A DNA stretch of 64,000 bases from Gluconobacter potus (GTDB taxonomy: Bacteria > Pseudomonadota > Alphaproteobacteria > Acetobacterales > Acetobacteraceae), in the NCBI RefSeq assembly GCF_015244705.1, contig NZ_JABCQF010000001.1, forward strand, positions 372,001 through 436,000, in the 5' to 3' direction. The notes beneath the pieces were generated by a model. That model was not told the DNA's origin, searched no databases, and saw only the letters and a list, made by a program, of their open reading frames with translations. Position numbers and translations under genes: made by a program. Positions 55,188 to 64,000 of this stretch are shown here, one piece after another; positions within the stretch are counted from its first letter, which is position 1, and each line of letters opens with the position of its first letter.

Positions 55188-55202
55188 GTAAATGATAATT
55201 AC
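55188..55202 (-). promoter_or_regulatory. Fur-like box upstream of the PiuC gene
   Basis: GTAATTATCATTTAC (minus strand) matches 11 of 15 bases of the Fur consensus segment ATGATTATCATTATC, 37-51 nt before the start codon. Confidence 0.5.
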
Positions 55203-55358
55203 TCTTATATTGACCTTCATAGAACTGATCTGCAGGTTGCGCAATTGGGAAATGGCACGGAGCCTTTTGTAAAAGACGTGATTATTCTTACGAAAAAAAC
55301 ATGAGTTGTCGTATTTCCTTGCATTGACAGGGCGGGGGCGAGAGGGAATTAAACGGAT

Positions 55359-56657
55359 ATGGCATTTCATTTCATTTCCGTTGCGCGGTGTCTGGGGCTG
55401 CGGCGTGTCCGTCTGGCGCGTGTCTTCGGAATCGTGGTGGTGGGATGGATCGCGGGGGTGGGGCAGACTTTCGCTGCAGGGGGAATGGTGGCTCCGCTAT
55501 CTGTTCATGATGCAATCGCCGCTGCCTGGAAGATCGATCCCGTGCGTGCAGAGCTTGAGACCAATCAGGATTCCGCCGATGCGCGGGCGAAGGCGGCGCA
55601 GTCCTGGTTTGCGGGCGGGCCGACGCTGACGGGTGACTACTATGATGACCGCATCAGCGGCTCTAATCATGGCTACATCACCTGGCAGGGCGGGGTTTCG
55701 GTGCCGCTCTGGCTGCCGGGGCAGGGGACAGCGACCGAGAACGTGGCCAAGGCCGAGGCGAAAACGGCAACCGTTCGTCTTGATGTAGAGCGGATGTCGG
55801 TTGCGGTACGGGTCGTGGATGCGACGGGGGCCGCGATCATGGCCATGCGTCGGCAGACGGCGGCGCTGGCGACGGTGGCCGCATTGCGGCGGATCGAAGC
55901 GGATGTGCAGCGTGCCGGGCATGTCGGCGAAATCGCAGTGTCGGATCAGCAGGCCGTGGAGGCGCAGCTGGCGCAGGCCCGCAGCGAAGCCGACATGGCG
56001 GCCGAGGAAATCGAGACCACGGCGAGTCAGTTGCGGACGCTGACGGGGCTGCCGGGGGTGCCGGATATCACGCAGGCGGACGAGCACTGGCTGGCGCTGA
56101 CGCGGGCCAATGATGCGCGCTGGGTCGAGGACATTGACCCCCGGGTGCGGGCGACGCATCAGGCGGTGATTGCGGCGCAGAACCAGATGAAGCTGGTGCG
56201 AAAGAGCTTCATGCCCAATCCGGAAATTGGCGTCGATGCGATCGATCAGGGGCAGTATCAGAGTCCCTGGGATACACAGGTAGGGGTTAATCTGCGGGTG
56301 CCGCTGCCCAGTGCGGTGACGAATACGCCGCAGGAATCCGCCGCCCGCGACCGGATGGCAGCGGCGACGCGACAGGAAATCGAGGCGCGGCGGGCCGTGC
56401 GCAACGAGATGGCGCAGGTGCGGGCGCATTTGGTTGCGGCGACGGGATCGCTGTCCAATTCGCGCGTTGAGGCGAGTTCCATGCTGCGCCGGGCGGACGG
56501 GATGGAGCGGTCCTGGCGGGTGGGTGAGACGCCGCTGATCGAGGCTTTGCGCGCCCGGATGGATGCATATCGGGCGCTGCTGGATCTGAACCGTGCGGAA
56601 ATCGCCTGGCATGCGGCGATCATCCGGATGGGCATTGCGACGGGGACCATTCCATGA
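55359..56657 (+). CDS. Outer-membrane efflux protein, TolC/CzcC family
   Basis: Protein of 432 residues with a signal peptide ([19 protein letters not shown]). Two structural repeats of the family begin at [20 protein letters not shown] and near the middle; long heptad helices (for example [18 protein letters not shown] and later [15 protein letters not shown]) form the periplasmic tunnel. It is the outer-membrane channel of the RND pump; its stop overlaps the next start (ATGA). Confidence 0.88.
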   Translation: MAFHFISVARCLGLRRVRLARVFGIVVVGWIAGVGQTFAAGGMVAPLSVHDAIAAAWKIDPVRAELETNQDSADARAKAAQSWFAGGPTLTGDYYDDRISGSNHGYITWQGGVSVPLWLPGQGTATENVAKAEAKTATVRLDVERMSVAVRVVDATGAAIMAMRRQTAALATVAALRRIEADVQRAGHVGEIAVSDQQAVEAQLAQARSEADMAAEEIETTASQLRTLTGLPGVPDITQADEHWLALTRANDARWVEDIDPRVRATHQAVIAAQNQMKLVRKSFMPNPEIGVDAIDQGQYQSPWDTQVGVNLRVPLPSAVTNTPQESAARDRMAAATRQEIEARRAVRNEMAQVRAHLVAATGSLSNSRVEASSMLRRADGMERSWRVGETPLIEALRARMDAYRALLDLNRAEIAWHAAIIRMGIATGTIP

Positions 56658-57817
56658 GCCGGTTTGTGCGTTTTCTGGTCTGTGGAGTGGCGCTGTGCGC
56701 GCTTGGGCGTGCGGTTGCGGCGGATGCGCCGGGCTGGATGCAGCCGCTGACGCTCGGGGTCGAGGCGCGGGAGGATGAGCATCTCCAGACCGCAGTGGTG
56801 CGGCAGGGGGCGCTGCATGACACGGTGTCGGCGCTGGCGCGGGTGAGCGCGGATCTGTCGCGGACGGTGGTGATCCGCACGAGCGGGGACGGGAAGGTCA
56901 CGGCTGTGCGGGTGACGCCGGGGCAGACGGTGGTGCCCGGGCAGGCGCTTATTGATTACACGGATCATTCACTTCACGTGTTGCATCTTCAGTTGGAGCA
57001 GGACGAGGCAGCCCTGGCGTCTGCGAAGGCAACGCTGGGGGAGGCCGAGCTGGCATATCGGCGCGGGCAGTCGCTTGTGGGCAGCACGGTGTCCGCCGGG
57101 GAAGTCCGGCGGCGTCAGGCGGCGGTGCAGCAGGCGCGCAGTACGGTCGTGGCGCGGGAAGCGGATATCGGGCTGATCCAGCATCGTCTGACAGAGGAGT
57201 TCACCTCCGTGACGGAAAAGATCGTGCAGGACGAGGCGTCCACGCTGATTTCGCCGGTGCGGGGTGTGGTGCAGTCCATTCAGACTTCCGTGGCGTCGGA
57301 TGTGACGCCGGGGCTGGCTGTGGCGACGGTCGTGGATCTGTCGGGAGTGTGGATTGTTGCGGATCTGCGGCCGGATGAGGTGTCGCGGCTGGTGCCCGGC
57401 GGTGTCGTGACGGTGCGGCCGTCGGGGAATGCGCGGGCCAAGCCGTTCCGGGCGAAGATCACGACGATTGATGGTGTGGCCGATCCGGTAACGGGGCTGG
57501 TGCGGGTGGTCTGTGTCGTGGACCAGCCGGTGGCGTTCCTGCGGCCGGGAATCATGCTGGATGCGGCGCTTGAAACCAGTGAGGCCGTGGACGGCATGAT
57601 CGTGCCGTCGAGCGCGGTGCAGACGATCGAAGGGCATGACCTTGTCTATGTGCAGACGGCCGAGGGGCAGTATGCGCCGCGCGAGGTGCGGGTGCGGCTG
57701 GCGACGGATGAGAGTGTCGTTGTGCAGGGTAATCTGAAGGCCGGGGACCGTGTGGTGACGGAAGGCAGCTTTGCCCTGAAATCCATGTCGCTCGTCAGCG
57801 GGCTGGATACGGACTGA
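56654..57817 (+). CDS. RND efflux periplasmic adaptor (CzcB/CusB-like)
   Basis: Membrane-fusion protein of 387 residues. Signal peptide FVRFLVCGVALCALGRAVAA. The lipoyl halves (DGKVTAVRVTPGQTVVPGQAL and SPVRGVVQSIQTSVASDVTPG) surround a helical hairpin of about 95 residues. Beta-barrel and membrane-proximal domains follow. No His/Met-rich metal tail is seen. It bridges the inner-membrane pump to the TolC-like channel. Confidence 0.88.
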   Translation: MSRFVRFLVCGVALCALGRAVAADAPGWMQPLTLGVEAREDEHLQTAVVRQGALHDTVSALARVSADLSRTVVIRTSGDGKVTAVRVTPGQTVVPGQALIDYTDHSLHVLHLQLEQDEAALASAKATLGEAELAYRRGQSLVGSTVSAGEVRRRQAAVQQARSTVVAREADIGLIQHRLTEEFTSVTEKIVQDEASTLISPVRGVVQSIQTSVASDVTPGLAVATVVDLSGVWIVADLRPDEVSRLVPGGVVTVRPSGNARAKPFRAKITTIDGVADPVTGLVRVVCVVDQPVAFLRPGIMLDAALETSEAVDGMIVPSSAVQTIEGHDLVYVQTAEGQYAPREVRVRLATDESVVVQGNLKAGDRVVTEGSFALKSMSLVSGLDTD

Positions 57818-57826
57818 CCGGGTTTC

Positions 57827-60800
57827 ATGCTGCATTTTTTCCAGTCCAACCGTTTTGTCCTGCTGGGCCTGCTTGTCGCGCTGATGATCGGCGGGGTGAT
57901 GACCGTGCCCGGCCTGCCGGTCGAGCCGGTGCCGGATATCTCTCCTAAACAGGTCATGGTTTCAGTGACGGCGCCAGGGCTGGCGACCGAAGAGGTCGAG
58001 AAGCTCATCACCTTCCCGGTTGAGGCCAGTCTGACGGGTATTCCGGGCGTGACGGATCTGCGTTCCGTGTCGCGGACGGGGGTGTCGGCAGTCTATCTCC
58101 AGTTCGATGACGCGACGGATATTGATCTGGACCGGACGCGGGTTTCGGAGCGGTTGCAGGCAGCGCGGGACAGCATCACCATGCCGGGTGTGAGCGTCTC
58201 GATGGGGCCGCTGGCGACGGGCATGGGCGAGATCATGCAGCTCCAGATCCGTGGGGCCGGGCTCTCGCTGATGGAGCTGAACCGGCTCATGACCTGGACG
58301 GTCGTGCCGCAGCTCCGGCTGGTGCCGGGTGTTGTGGACGTCAACGTCAATGGCGGGGCGGTCGAGACGTATCAGGTGGCGGTCGATCCGGCGCGGATGC
58401 GGGCGTTCGGGGTCTCGGTTGGCGAGATCGTGCAGGCTGTCGATATGAACAATGCGTCCTCCGGCGGCGGCTGGATTGCGCATCATGCCGAGCAGAATGT
58501 CGTGGTTGGCCGCGCGCTCGTGGGCAGTCTGGCAGATTTCGGTGCCATTCCCGTGAAGATGGGGCTGAATGGGGATGTGATCCGGCTGCGGGACATGGGC
58601 GTTGTCTCCGCCGGGCCGAGGACGCGGCTTGGGGCCGTAACGCGGGACGGGCAGGGCGAGGCAGTCATCGGTGTCGTGATGATGCAGACCGGGGCGAGCT
58701 CGAATGCGACGCTGGCGGCGATCGGGCGGGCGCTGCCGGCGATCCGGCAGTCCCTGCCGCCGGGCGTGACGCTGGAGCCGTTCTACAGCCGGGCGAGCCT
58801 GACGGGACAGACCATCCATACGGTCAAGGAGAACCTGATGATCGGCGCGGCGCTGGTGCTGTTCGTGCTGGTCGTCGTGCTAGGGGACTGGCGGGCGGCG
58901 CTGGTGATCGTGTCCGTCATTCCGGCGTCTCTGGTGGCGGCGATGGCGGGGATGCGGCTGTTTGGCGTGTCGGCCAATCTGCTGAGTCTGGGCGCGATCG
59001 ATTTCGGGATGATCGTGGACAGTTCGCTCGTCGTGGTGGAGCACATCATGGTCGAGCGTGGGGCTGTTCGCGGTGCGGGGCGAGGAACGCAGTCCTTTTC
59101 CGGGCTGACAGTGGATGCTGCGCGGGCCGTGGTGCGGCCGGTCAGCTTTGCGATTTTCGTCATCATCATGGTCTATCTGCCGGTGCTCACGCTTCAGGGC
59201 ATCGAGGGCAAGATGTTCCGGCCGATGGCACAGACAGTCATCATGGCGCTGCTGGCCTCGCTGGCTTACTGCTTCGTGTGTGTGCCGGTTCTGGCAGCGA
59301 TGCTGATGCGCAATGTCCAAGCGGATCGGGAGACCGCCTTTGTGCGGGTGGTGCGGCGGTATTATGAGCCGGCATTGCGCTGGACGGAGCATCATAGCGG
59401 GCGGCTTCTTGTCGTGACCGTGGCGGCGTTTCTGCTGGCAGTGGTAATCGGCGGCCGTCTGGGTGGGGAGTTCGTGCCGCAGCTTGAGGAGGGCTCGCTG
59501 GTTGTGACCTCGACGCGTCTGCCGGGAGCGTCTCTCGATACGGTGCTGCAAGGGGTGACGGCGGAAGAGAAAATCCTGCGGTCTTTCCCGGAAGTGCAGA
59601 CGGTTGTCAGCAGCACGGGGACGGCGGCGATTCCGACCGATCCGATGGGGACGAACGAGACCGATACGTTCATTTTCCTCCGCCCGCATGAGGAATGGAA
59701 AACAGCGTCCACTCAGGCCGGGCTGGTTACGAAGATCAATGACGTGTTGCAGAAAACACGCCCGGATGCAGCGTATTCCTGGTCGCAGCCGATTCAGATG
59801 CGGATGGATGATCTGCTGGCCGGTGTGCGCACACAGCTTGCGATTTCGGTCTATGGCGATGATCTGTCGGAGCTGAACCGAATTGCCGGGCAGGTGGTCG
59901 AGACGCTGCGGACCGTGCGCGGCGCGGCAGATGTGGCGTTGCAGGGGAGCGGGACGGTGCCGTTCCTGCATATCGACGTGAACCGGGATGCGGCGGCGCG
60001 GCTGGGTGTGTCGGTGGCGGATATTCTGGCGGTCGTGGAAGCCGTGGGTGGGCATGTTGGCAAGCCGGTGACGGTGCAGGGCGCGATCATTCCGACGCAG
60101 GTGCGTCTGCGGGAGGATGCGGTCAGTTCGGCGGATCGGATCGGGCATCTTCAGGTGCGCCGGGCGGACGGGCAGGGCTGGGTCCTGCTGTCGCAGGTGG
60201 CGGATATCGTGCTTTCGGATGGGGTATCGCGGATTGACCGGGACAATATCCACCGCCGGGTAATCGTGCAGGCCAATATCCGTGGGCGGGATGTGAGTTC
60301 GTTCGTGGCGGCGGCGCAGCAGGCTGTGGCGCGGAACGTGAAGATGCCGCAGGGTTACCGGATGGTCTGGGCCGGACAGTTTCGCAATCTTCAGTCCGCG
60401 CTGCATCGGCTGTTCATTGTCGTGCCGATTGCACTGGCGCTGATTTTTCTGCTTCTGGTGGCGGCTCTGGGGTCGTTCGGTGCGGCGGCGCTGGTCTTTG
60501 CCAATCTGCCGATGGCGGCGACGGGTGGGATTTTCGTACTCGCGCTGCGGGGGCTGCCGTTCAGCATTGCGGCCGGGATCGGGTTCATTGCACTGTTCGG
60601 CGTGGCGATCCTGAATGGTGTGGTGTTGCTGAGCCAGATCCGGGTGTTTCGGCAGGAAGGGCTCGCGGCGGCGGATGCGGCGTTTCAGGCGGCCCGGAGC
60701 CGCTTGCGGCCGGTTCTGGCGACGGCCTCCGTAGCCAGTCTGGGGTTCTTTCCCATGGCGTTTTCGAGCGGGTCGGGCGCGGAAGTGGAGCGCCCCCTAG

Positions 60801-60916
60801 CGTCTGTCGTGATCGGAGGGCTGGTGTCCTCGACGCTGCTAACGCTGTTTGTATTGCCGACGCTCTATGCGCGGTTCTTTGGTCGCGAAGACGAAAGCAC
60901 CCCGGACAAGGCATGA
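57827..60916 (+). CDS. HME-type RND efflux permease (CzcA/CusA-like)
   Basis: Inner-membrane proton antiporter of 1029 residues with the usual 12 helices and two large periplasmic loops (LVALMIGGVMTVPGLPVEPV at the start). The metal-efflux helix-4 signature GAIDFGMIVDSSLVVVEH keeps the two Asp and the Glu that carry protons in CzcA. Family assignment to heavy-metal efflux is good; which divalent or monovalent metal is not readable. It follows the adaptor by 9 nt and converges with a porin-like gene. Confidence 0.9.
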   Translation: MLHFFQSNRFVLLGLLVALMIGGVMTVPGLPVEPVPDISPKQVMVSVTAPGLATEEVEKLITFPVEASLTGIPGVTDLRSVSRTGVSAVYLQFDDATDIDLDRTRVSERLQAARDSITMPGVSVSMGPLATGMGEIMQLQIRGAGLSLMELNRLMTWTVVPQLRLVPGVVDVNVNGGAVETYQVAVDPARMRAFGVSVGEIVQAVDMNNASSGGGWIAHHAEQNVVVGRALVGSLADFGAIPVKMGLNGDVIRLRDMGVVSAGPRTRLGAVTRDGQGEAVIGVVMMQTGASSNATLAAIGRALPAIRQSLPPGVTLEPFYSRASLTGQTIHTVKENLMIGAALVLFVLVVVLGDWRAALVIVSVIPASLVAAMAGMRLFGVSANLLSLGAIDFGMIVDSSLVVVEHIMVERGAVRGAGRGTQSFSGLTVDAARAVVRPVSFAIFVIIMVYLPVLTLQGIEGKMFRPMAQTVIMALLASLAYCFVCVPVLAAMLMRNVQADRETAFVRVVRRYYEPALRWTEHHSGRLLVVTVAAFLLAVVIGGRLGGEFVPQLEEGSLVVTSTRLPGASLDTVLQGVTAEEKILRSFPEVQTVVSSTGTAAIPTDPMGTNETDTFIFLRPHEEWKTASTQAGLVTKINDVLQKTRPDAAYSWSQPIQMRMDDLLAGVRTQLAISVYGDDLSELNRIAGQVVETLRTVRGAADVALQGSGTVPFLHIDVNRDAAARLGVSVADILAVVEAVGGHVGKPVTVQGAIIPTQVRLREDAVSSADRIGHLQVRRADGQGWVLLSQVADIVLSDGVSRIDRDNIHRRVIVQANIRGRDVSSFVAAAQQAVARNVKMPQGYRMVWAGQFRNLQSALHRLFIVVPIALALIFLLLVAALGSFGAAALVFANLPMAATGGIFVLALRGLPFSIAAGIGFIALFGVAILNGVVLLSQIRVFRQEGLAAADAAFQAARSRLRPVLATASVASLGFFPMAFSSGSGAEVERPLASVVIGGLVSSTLLTLFVLPTLYARFFGREDESTPDKA

Positions 60917-60929
60917 GCCTGTCCGGGGT
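60899..60929. terminator. Long hairpin around the RND permease stop codon
   Basis: ACCCCGGACA (60899-60908) with TGTCCGGGGT (60920-60929), plus an inner GGC/GCC, a nearly perfect 13-bp stem whose loop holds the TGA. No U-run on either side. Confidence 0.5.
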
Positions 60930-60937
60930 CCGCGCCC

Positions 60938-62917
60938 TTACTGGAAGGGCAGGTAGCGGAAGTCGAAGAAGATCTGGCTCATGCTGGTATGCGGATCGCC
61001 GCCGATGCCGGCCCAGATCTGCCGCCGCGAATAGGCAAGCTGCGTGCCCGCTTCCACGGTGCCGAACTTGCCCTTGAAGAAGCGCCACCAGCCGCCGATC
61101 GTGATCTCCGAAACACTGCGGGTATTGGCGGTGCAGGACAGGGTGGAGAGTTCCTGCAGACAGCCCGCATTGGAATAGCCCGGGTTGCCGTAGCCGTAGG
61201 AATTGCCGTTTTCGTTGAAATAGGAATGGCCGACGCGCTGCGTGCCGAAATAGCCGTAGACGTCGATGCGCGGGTTGGGATGCGCGATGACACCGGCCTG
61301 GGCCTGGACGCCGAAGAGCGGATCGGGGCTGCCATTGGCCTTGAGCGTGGCATCGGGCAGCAGGACGGAGCCGTAGCGGTTGATGCCCCAGCCTGCGAGG
61401 CCGGCCATGCGCAGTTCCACCTTGCCGGGAATGAGCGGCAGGATCATCGAACCGCCCGCGCCGCCGCCGATGGCGGTGTTGTTATGGCCGGTATTGCCCA
61501 TGGTTACGCGGTCATGCGGGAAGTGCAGGATGCCTTCCATTTCGTAATGGCCCCAGACGGGATCGTAGGCGACCTTGCCGATGACATCGGGCGCGATCTC
61601 GTTGGAGAACGTCGCCGTATCGTTGGTCAGGCCGACACCGTTCTCGCCGATCGTGACGGTGGAGCCGTTGGGCATCGATACGGTACCGTTGCTGGCGGAA
61701 AAGCCGGTCGTGTCATACAGCGTGGCGGGGTTTTCGATCGAAAGACCGGTCCACAGACGGTGATGGAAGAAATCCTTCACGATGCGGACCTGCCACTGGC
61801 GGGACCAGGTCTGGCCCGCCAGCATCGAGGCTTCGATCGTTTCCGGAAGGCTTTCCTGTCGTGCGACGATACCCGCACGGCCTGGCGTCAGAAGGCTCCA
61901 GGCCTGACCGCCGAGGAAATGCCAGCCTTCCTTGTTGTCGTCATAGGCCAGATAGGCCTGACGCAGACGGAAGGAGTAGCTGTTGCTTTCGTAAGGATCG
62001 GTCGTGACGGCGCCGGCACCGAAATCGGATTCAAAGAAGCCCGAGATCGTGGCTTCGGAATTGATGTTGCCGCGTGCGAGCAGGGACAGGCGGCTGTAGC
62101 GGGCGCCGCCGTCAAAATTGTTGGTGTGATAGCGCGGCTCGTTCGGATACGGCATGTCCTGCCAGTAGTTGAACGTATCGGATGCGACATGACGGTTCTC
62201 GAGCACGGCGGCCGTATCGACGAAACCGCCGAGCATGAGCGTGACCGGGCCGAGATGGAACACGCCGTGATCGCCGACGGCACCTGCGGCCTGTGCGCCC
62301 AGCGTTTCGCGTGGATGGGGGCCGACGCCGTTTTCGGCGAAATGGACGAGCACGTCTTCGGCGCGGTGGCCGACGACAGCGAGTTCCGACCCCTTGTCGG
62401 TATCGATCAGGCCGCGTCCGGTGGGGGAGAGGGAAACGCGGTCACGTCGTGCCACGGCTCCGCGGAGGGGTTCAGCTCCCCTGGCGGCGGTCATTTCGCC
62501 AGGGGTAGCCGTGAACTGGGGAGCTTCGGCGGTTTTGAGGCCATGACGGCGGGCGGATGCGGTGGTGATCCGTTCGCCATGGTCTGCGTGGACATCACTG
62601 CGTCCGTCCGGGCGGGCGGCGGCGAGTTGTCCGTCATGGGAAGGAGATGCGTGGGAGGCAGAGGTGCCCGAGGCGTGGTGTCGGGCGATTTCCGCTTTCA
62701 GCACGGCCATGTCGTGATTGATGGCGCGCTGTTCTTCCTGCACATGGGCCTGAGCTGCCTGAAGACGGCTCATTTCCTGTTCCATTCTTGAAACGATATC
62801 ATCATCGGCCCGCGCCGTTGTGCCCAGTACAAGGGCGCTTAGTGTCGTGCCGAGAAACAGATATCCGCGTCCCGATAACCGCAGGGAGCGCAGCGTGCGG
62901 AAGGTGAGCAGTTTCAA
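60938..62917 (-). CDS. Porin-like outer-membrane protein with coiled-coil, His-rich N-terminus
   Basis: Protein of 659 residues. Signal peptide GTTLSALVLGTTARA, then a coiled coil (MEQEMSRLQAAQAHVQEEQR) of about 40 residues and a His/Ala/Ser-rich stretch up to about residue 215. The rest is a beta-barrel rich in Gly and aromatics, with alternating strands and a C-terminal RYLPFQ. It resembles long porin-like proteins of acetic acid bacteria. Substrate unknown. It lies convergently next to the metal pump and behind a very AT-rich region. Confidence 0.75.
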   Translation of the reverse strand: MKLLTFRTLRSLRLSGRGYLFLGTTLSALVLGTTARADDDIVSRMEQEMSRLQAAQAHVQEEQRAINHDMAVLKAEIARHHASGTSASHASPSHDGQLAAARPDGRSDVHADHGERITTASARRHGLKTAEAPQFTATPGEMTAARGAEPLRGAVARRDRVSLSPTGRGLIDTDKGSELAVVGHRAEDVLVHFAENGVGPHPRETLGAQAAGAVGDHGVFHLGPVTLMLGGFVDTAAVLENRHVASDTFNYWQDMPYPNEPRYHTNNFDGGARYSRLSLLARGNINSEATISGFFESDFGAGAVTTDPYESNSYSFRLRQAYLAYDDNKEGWHFLGGQAWSLLTPGRAGIVARQESLPETIEASMLAGQTWSRQWQVRIVKDFFHHRLWTGLSIENPATLYDTTGFSASNGTVSMPNGSTVTIGENGVGLTNDTATFSNEIAPDVIGKVAYDPVWGHYEMEGILHFPHDRVTMGNTGHNNTAIGGGAGGSMILPLIPGKVELRMAGLAGWGINRYGSVLLPDATLKANGSPDPLFGVQAQAGVIAHPNPRIDVYGYFGTQRVGHSYFNENGNSYGYGNPGYSNAGCLQELSTLSCTANTRSVSEITIGGWWRFFKGKFGTVEAGTQLAYSRRQIWAGIGGDPHTSMSQIFFDFRYLPFQ

Positions 62918-63020
62918 CTAATTCCCCCATGTCAAAAGATGTCCCGAACATGTGCATGAAGTCGTAAAGGATGGCTTTTAAAAAGATTTTCAGGTCGCCC
63001 CTGGCACCCTATAGACCGCA

Positions 63021-63061
63021 GAAAATCCCGGAGAATGCGCAATATTTCCACCCGGATTTTC
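63021..63061. promoter_or_regulatory. Inverted repeat in the porin upstream region
   Basis: GAAAATCCCGG (63021-63031) and CCCGGATTTTC (63051-63061) match as inverted copies at 10 of 11 positions with a 19-nt spacer. Confidence 0.45.
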
Positions 63062-63149
63062 GATAAAATGACGAAATCGTGAAGTTATTTTCCGAAAAGG
63101 GAGTGTTGCCATTTCAAGAAAAAGAAAAGGGATCGGGAAAATCGAATGT

Positions 63150-63167
63150 AAATATCTCAAGATATTT
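63150..63167. promoter_or_regulatory. Perfect 18-bp palindrome in the AT-rich region
   Basis: AAATATCT-CA-AGATATTT. The half ATATCTTGA recurs at 63213-63221, about 60 nt away, suggesting a pair of operator sites or a nucleoid-protein target. Confidence 0.45.
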
Positions 63168-63437
63168 CTGAATATATTTTTGATTAATTATATTTTTATA
63201 TTTATAACTTACATATCTTGATTTATTATATAATGAAAATTTTAGTTATTGTTTTATTTTATTCAATGGTATTGATTTTCTTTCTGTAAAAAAGCGTATC
63301 AGAGATGTTTTGCGGGCTGGAAGTGTACATCTTCCTCTGCAGGAAGACTGCATTCCATCTTCACCCCATCCTGCCGCTCAGGCATGCTGCCGACGGGCAT
63401 GATGGTCCATGCGGCTTTTTGGAAATGGAATGCGGTG

Positions 63438-64000
63438 ATGAGAGTTGCTCTGGGACAGTTTGCTGTTGCGCCGGACTGGGAAACCAACCAGCGGCAATGC
63501 CTCGATCTGATCGCACGGGCGCGGGAGGGAGGGGCCGAGCTTCTGGTTCTGCCCGAAGGGATTCTGGCGCAGGACATCAACAATCCGGAACTCCTGCCGC
63601 AGACGGCGCAGCCGCTGGATGGTCCATTCATGGAGGGACTGCGCAAGGCCAGTCAGGGCATTGCCGTGGCGGGATGTGTGAATGTGCCGGACGGGAATGG
63701 GCGGTTTTACAACACGCAGTTCGTGCTGCGCGACGAAGCCTTCATCGCAACATACCGCAAACTGCACCTGTATGACGCGTTCAGCATGAAGGAATCCCAG
63801 CGCACCTCGCCTGGGATGGAGCTGCCGCCCGTGGTGCAGATCGGGGACATGAAGGTGGGTCTGATGACCTGCTACGATGTGCGTTTTCCGGAACTGGCGC
63901 GTCATCTGGCACTGGCGGGGGCGGAAGTTCTGCTGCTGCCGGCTGCCTGGGTGCGCGGGCCTGGCAAGGAACGCCACTGGGAAATCATGTCTGTGGCGCG
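63438..64000 (+). CDS. Nitrilase-superfamily carbon-nitrogen hydrolase, 3' end outside the window
   Basis: The frame starts at ATG 63438 (a GTG directly precedes it) and remains open to the window end, giving 187 residues of a family usually about 270 long. The catalytic Glu-Lys-Cys triad is visible: VLPEGILAQ, TYRKLHLYDAF and MTCYDVRFPELAR. The start MRVALGQFAVAPDWETN is typical of Nit/YbeM-like amidases, some of which repair deaminated glutathione. The exact substrate needs the missing C-terminus. Confidence 0.9.
   Translation, partial: MRVALGQFAVAPDWETNQRQCLDLIARAREGGAELLVLPEGILAQDINNPELLPQTAQPLDGPFMEGLRKASQGIAVAGCVNVPDGNGRFYNTQFVLRDEAFIATYRKLHLYDAFSMKESQRTSPGMELPPVVQIGDMKVGLMTCYDVRFPELARHLALAGAEVLLLPAAWVRGPGKERHWEIMSVA

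Larger units (their letters stand above)
62918..63437. other. AT-rich intergenic region upstream of the porin-like gene
   Basis: About 520 nt without a gene. The part 63140-63300 is far richer in A+T than the rest of the window. It contains a perfect palindrome (63150-63167), a related half-site at 63213-63221 and an inverted repeat at 63021-63061. No RNA gene was recognised. Confidence 0.7.

Noticed and set aside
58880-60406. 508-codon minus frame across the RND permease
   Set aside because: Arg/His-rich shadow of the permease gene without domains.
1-64000. CRISPR arrays, insertion sequences, prophage and tRNA genes
   Set aside because: No regularly spaced direct repeats, transposase or integrase frames, terminal repeats or cloverleaf sequences were seen on reading through; tRNAs were not tested with a program.

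Overview
The window is GC-rich (roughly 60 %) and reads as an acetic acid bacterium of the Gluconobacter type (Acetobacteraceae, Alphaproteobacteria). The grounds are the alphaproteobacterial order SRP RNA-dnaX-ybaB-recR, a class II-like AroA in an aroA-cmk-rpsA group, and a three-subunit molybdopterin/[2Fe-2S]/triheme cytochrome c dehydrogenase that closely resembles the membrane aldehyde dehydrogenase AldFGH of acetic acid bacteria. I saw no insertion sequence, prophage, CRISPR array, tRNA or rRNA. The species is inferred from protein recall, not from a search.

Region by region. 1-10.5 kb is housekeeping: a 5'-truncated gamma-glutamyltranspeptidase, SRP RNA, dnaX, ybaB, recR, a pteridine-reductase-like SDR, two small reverse-strand genes, then aroA, cmk and rpsA ending in a strong terminator. 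10.7-18.2 kb holds three large glycosyltransferases; two share a CgeB-like domain, one carries a duplicated C-terminal module and another an array of WY-type repeats. 18.3-23.4 kb has a secreted M16 peptidase, two membrane proteins and a GT4 glycosyltransferase. 23.6-27.7 kb is aldehyde dehydrogenase AldGFH. 28.2-33.2 kb is an iron-siderophore/B12-type ABC transporter coupled to a GH20 hexosaminidase. 33.3-37.1 kb has a HAD phosphatase, an AT-rich glycosyltransferase of likely foreign origin, a LacI-type regulator with repeats at its promoter and a small Cys-rich exported protein.

37.2-42.2 kb is a divergent sulfide/persulfide detoxification locus: ArsR regulator and peroxiredoxin one way; persulfide dioxygenase, a rhodanese-like/SQR fusion and a TauE exporter the other way, with a palindromic operator between them. 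42.4-47.5 kb has a XRE-cupin regulator, an orphan STN-domain protein, the cytochrome bc1 operon (petABC), a soluble cytochrome c and a TetR regulator with a palindrome at its promoter. 47.5-52.4 kb is a divergent pair of TonB-dependent receptors, followed by a PAS-GGDEF-EAL protein, a PiuC-type hydroxylase behind a Fur-like box, a complete HME-type RND metal efflux set (TolC/CzcB/CzcA), a His-rich porin-like protein, an unusually AT-rich intergenic stretch and a 3'-truncated nitrilase-family hydrolase.

The common themes are periplasmic oxidation feeding the quinone pool (AldFGH, bc1, cytochrome c), iron and metal handling (ABC importer, TonB receptors, PiuC, RND pump), sulfide defence, and surface glycan synthesis. 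The least explained parts are the 10.7-18.2 kb glycosyltransferase island with its duplicated module, the regulatory palindromes, and the hairpins that embed both stop codons at several convergent gene ends.
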